From Theristus sp. LFF4_11 (Eukaryota; Nematoda; Chromadorea; Monhysterida; Xyalidae), in assembly GCA_030248135.1 (NCBI GenBank), contig JASANC010003074.1, positions 1 through 64,000 of the forward strand: 64,000 nt of DNA, written 5' to 3'. Made by a program: the position numbers and the translations under genes. Below the pieces are notes generated by a model. The model was not told the origin of the DNA. It ran no database searches and was given only the letters and a program-made list of their open reading frames with translations. Of the stretch, positions 53,225 to 64,000 are shown in pieces (the first letter of the stretch is position 1; every line of letters begins with the position of its first letter).

Positions 53225-56200
53225 CTAAAGAACGGGATCGTTATTTTTCGTCCAAAAATATACATCACAGAAACAAATATCACTAAATCCAGTACATTGC
53301 ATGCCGTGTTGTGTCCGTTTAAAAGGGGATCTTATTGACGACTTCATTGCAGCGGTTTTAGGTTTCACTGTTAGCTCGATGTAAAAACTGTTGAACCGCA
53401 AAACGGAACTGTGTGAATTACGAACGGTGTAAAAAGCAAGACTGAACTGAACTGAACTACAAGAACTACAAGCACAGACCAGTAGAATCGGACAAGCAAC
53501 AAGAACTGTAGTCAAAACATTACACAGTGTCATGCAGCACCGTGAAACGTAAGCTAGGCATTACGTGGATCAATACACAGCATCACAATAATCGTTAAGC
53601 ATCCATTAATGTAATAAGCTTCAACACATTGCAGGAAGGATAACTGGGGAGCTACGTTAAAGCTGTAGTGTGGCTAAAGTTTGGCTGTGCTAAAGTGTAA
53701 GTGGAGCAAATATTTTGCCATTGTTTGACTAGCGTTTGTTTGCCATTTTTTTAGCGTCTGGTCAGAAATCGGTTACCTGAGTTAGTTTTTGTTGTGTGTG
53801 GCTTTTGCCAAAAATTATGACGGTGAAAGAACCGCATGAGAAACATCAGAAAGTTGAGGTAATCATTTGAAAAGATGAGAAGCAAGAAATCTAGCCGATC
53901 AAAATAGTGCGGTGCAAAACGATGCGTCACAGGGAAAAAGTTATAAAGCAGCACCAAAGTCGTTTAGAAAAACTTGAAAATTTCTGGAACTGCGAACGAA
54001 GTGCCGAAGAAAAAAGCATGTACTTGATGAAAAAAAAGCAAACACCACCTACCTCTGATCCGCAAACCCGCAGAGACATCGAAACGTCGGAATGGACGCC
54101 TTCTCAATGACGCGCGCGCAACCGACCGTTTGAACGGACGTTTGGCGTGAAACGTGCGCGCATTGCGCTGATTGGCGCCTCTCACAGTGGTCGAGACAGA
54201 ACCAACCAATCAGCGTCGCGTACGGGTTGTCGACCACCGACGACTGTGCGCACGAGCCGCAGAACGAAACAGTGGACGCTGCTGCCGTTGGTAGACAGAT
54301 ATAAAACAACAACAAATGGTCGCAAGAAGCTTTGTAGTTTTTCGGGCAGAATCTTTTGTTCTGTTTTATCGCTCGAAATTACTGGCATTTTTTTATTACT
54401 GACAACTACTGTAACCCACTGCGCGGATTATTGAAAAAAATGCATTTTTGACCAACCACCACAACTGTCGTTCGATTTGTGTTCATTCGAGACCGAAACA
54501 GTTTTTACCTGCAAGATAATCGGTGCAATGTTTTGGATAGGCCGGTTGAAACTGCGGCGCCTTTTCCAGCCACGCGGACGTTTGAAAATACGAAGGTGCA
54601 CAGGACGCGTTGGTCGGCGAGCAGAAATCGAAAAAGGTAAAAGAATTGATAAAAAATTTAATCCAAGTAATTTCATTAGATGACAAAATTTCCTGAAGTT
54701 CTGGCCTTCTTTACCTGAACATTTGGACGTAAAACCAGTGACGGCGTCTGCAAACGTGAACCTGCCAACGTTGCAACTGGAAATCAAGCAGAAATTGTGT
54801 TTTAAATGGGTTGTAGACGCAAGAAAACCAATTTACATTGCCACATTGTATTGTATTCTGCGAAAAAGCTGACAGGCTTAAACAAACATAATTGAACCAA
54901 CACGAGGGAGGAGCTAAATGCTTGGGTGCAAGCGGTACAAAGGGTGTAGGGCCCCCCCACCATCTTCATTTGGCACAAGATTGCTTATTCCTCATGGAAA
55001 GCGCAGAAATGTTTCTAGAGAGAGGATGCTCGTTTAATTGTTGCCGTGGCTCCGGGGAATGTGAACGGGGAGATAGGGTCCTTTCTCCAAGTAGTCAACA
55101 CGTTTCACTATGACGTAAGGCCTTTTTCTGTGGCATATCTCACAATAAATAACACGCTGAAAGTTGTTGCAAGAAAAAAACTGAAGCAAAACAACAGAAA
55201 AAAACCGGACGCAACGGTGTACGCTGCCGATAATGACAAATGCATCGCGCGGAAATTCTGTGCAACGGCACTGCCGGAGCAGTGGACGTTATTGGCGGGG
55301 CCAGACAGTCGACTCGATGCACTCCGTCCGAGCCTCCGTTGTGCTTGCAGCGTTCTGCGCACACATCAGCGCATTTCAATCGAAGCGCATGGACCAACGG
55401 CAATTGGGCGTGTGACAGCGCGCAGGCGCCGCTGTAGGCCACGGCTGCGTCACAACAAAGCATTCTCGCAATTTGCAATTCCAAACTCAAGAAAAGGATA
55501 AATTACCGCTTTAGTGAATTCGTATTACAACGTGCATATATGGCGCGGATAAGGAGGAATGGAACTTATAGCACGTTTCTGATAATAAACGTTATGACCA
55601 ACCGGAATTCAGCATTGCCGCGCAGTTTTCACTCGCATACTCCGGCGTTAAACAGCCAAAATGCAGCAGAGAAGCGTCGCCTTCTGGAAACGAACAAAAA
55701 AAAACCGGTTGGTTGCTTCCAATTAACGGAGATACAATGTAAGTCTTGTTTGTGGCTGTTTTCTTACGTTGCAATGAGTTTTCGGAGTTAGGACGACAAG
55801 AATATACGGTAGTTTGCAACATGCGAATTAAGCAGAGCGCGAACATCGGTATGTCACTTTGAAGATTGGTCATTTTCAAGTTTTTTTTGAAATATTTACG
55901 AGTTTTGAATTTTTTAGAGCAGAATAGTTTTTTTGTCAGAAACCGCACGACTTAACGGACAATTTACAAATTGGCAATTTTCAAGGTTCAAACTTGAAAA
56001 TCGCCAGTGAACATATTTGGATAAAAAGTGTTGTTAATACACCTTGTGTTGTGTGTGCATGCGCATGTTTTCAATTTGTCATATTTGTCATTTTTGAGTG
56101 CACCTCCAAAAACAAGCTCGTAAAACCAGAAAATTTCGTCCGCATAGCAGAAAAACAACAAAGCAAAAAGAAGCGTTTTAGCAAAAAAATACGCACGGCA

Positions 56201-56772
56201 AAACATTTAGCCGGATATTTTCACCGTAAAATCCACACATCTAACCGGGCGTTTTCGGTAATACACGAAGTTCGCTGTTTGATGAAAGTTTGGTGAAATA
56301 AAATCAGAGATAGTTTTTTTAACCTTTTGTTCAGGTCCATTCATGCGTGTGAAAACAGGATGTAGAAAATGGTGGTGTAGGTGTTATAAAAACATTAAAA
56401 AACATATTGAAATGCAGATATGATGGACATTGAAATGCACATGCAACAAATTTTGGGCACCTTACCTTGAAATCGATTGCATGAGTTTCTAAGAGAGCAA
56501 TTCTGCGCCTTTTAAACCAAGAAAAATTTTGAAAACTTACGGTATGTTCTGAAAGCTTTTTTTATCAGCTAGAAAAAACTTCTGATTGATAACACATATG
56601 TCAGTTCAGTGGTCAAATTAAAAGGTACAAATGTTTTTTATCGTCAAGTAAGATTGCTCGCAAAACAAACGCTCCCATAGTAGGTACTCTTTGCACTGAG
56701 CAAAGCAAATTGAATTTTATGAACAATATTGAACACTTTCAGTTTTTTATTGTATCTGTAAAGTTGATCAAC
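53225..56772. other. Region between the cysteine-rich gene and the Ldh2 gene
   Basis: Besides the possible minus-strand exons near 54.5-54.8 kb, I find no recognisable gene. A GC-rich patch at 54050-54330 and another at 55200-55460 have open frames on both strands, with no family I know. AT-rich sequence fills the rest. The promoters of the two divergent genes should lie here. Confidence 0.4.

Positions 56773-64000
<7,228 letters not shown>

Overview
This window is eukaryotic, from an intron-rich, repeat-laden invertebrate genome. Exons are GC-rich with GT-AG introns, and introns and spacers are AT-rich and packed with transposable elements. A CCAR1/LST-3-type gene, an astacin protease, a malate/L-lactate dehydrogenase of the Ldh2 type, BEL/Pao-like LTRs and many palindromic MITEs together suggest a nematode or another ecdysozoan. 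The species cannot be fixed from sequence alone. There is no bacterial or viral gene layout, no rRNA and no CRISPR array.

Layout. (1) 1209-35560, plus strand: one large gene for a CCAR1 (cell cycle and apoptosis regulator) homologue. I rebuilt it as 28 exons in consistent phase, 1,525 codons plus stop. (2) Its introns hold nested elements: a foldback Tc1-type element (6355-6960), a tandem duplication with hAT-like MITEs (16563-18386), a hAT element with a decayed transposase (20370-21903) inside another hAT-like element (18861-22155), and a 9.2 kb intron (23903-33057). That intron opens with a 34-bp minisatellite which repeats the exon/intron junction itself, and the array is split by a 7.6 kb LTR element (25012-32627). 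(3) 37496-38476 and 40289-40752, plus strand: two small genes with signal peptides, secreted or neuropeptide-like. (4) 41.3-47.5 kb: repeat desert with a Mutator-like foldback, other inverted-repeat elements and a 288-bp satellite. (5) 50063-48048, minus strand: astacin metalloprotease, apparently cut off after its Met-turn. (6) 53224-50774, minus strand: cysteine-rich, probably secreted protein, with a different MITE in each of three introns. (7) 56773-window end, plus strand: Ldh2/YlbC-family NAD(P)-dependent oxidoreductase, with a 4.3 kb intron filled by an inverted-repeat element and a (GATA)n array.

The genes do not form a pathway. CCAR1 is a nuclear transcription/splicing regulator, the astacin and cysteine-rich proteins look extracellular, and the Ldh2 enzyme is metabolic. 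The most unusual parts are the LTR element that carries an intronless superfamily-1 helicase 5' half joined to a jockey-type retrotransposon 3' end, the minisatellite built from a 5' splice junction, and introns occupied almost wholly by one MITE.
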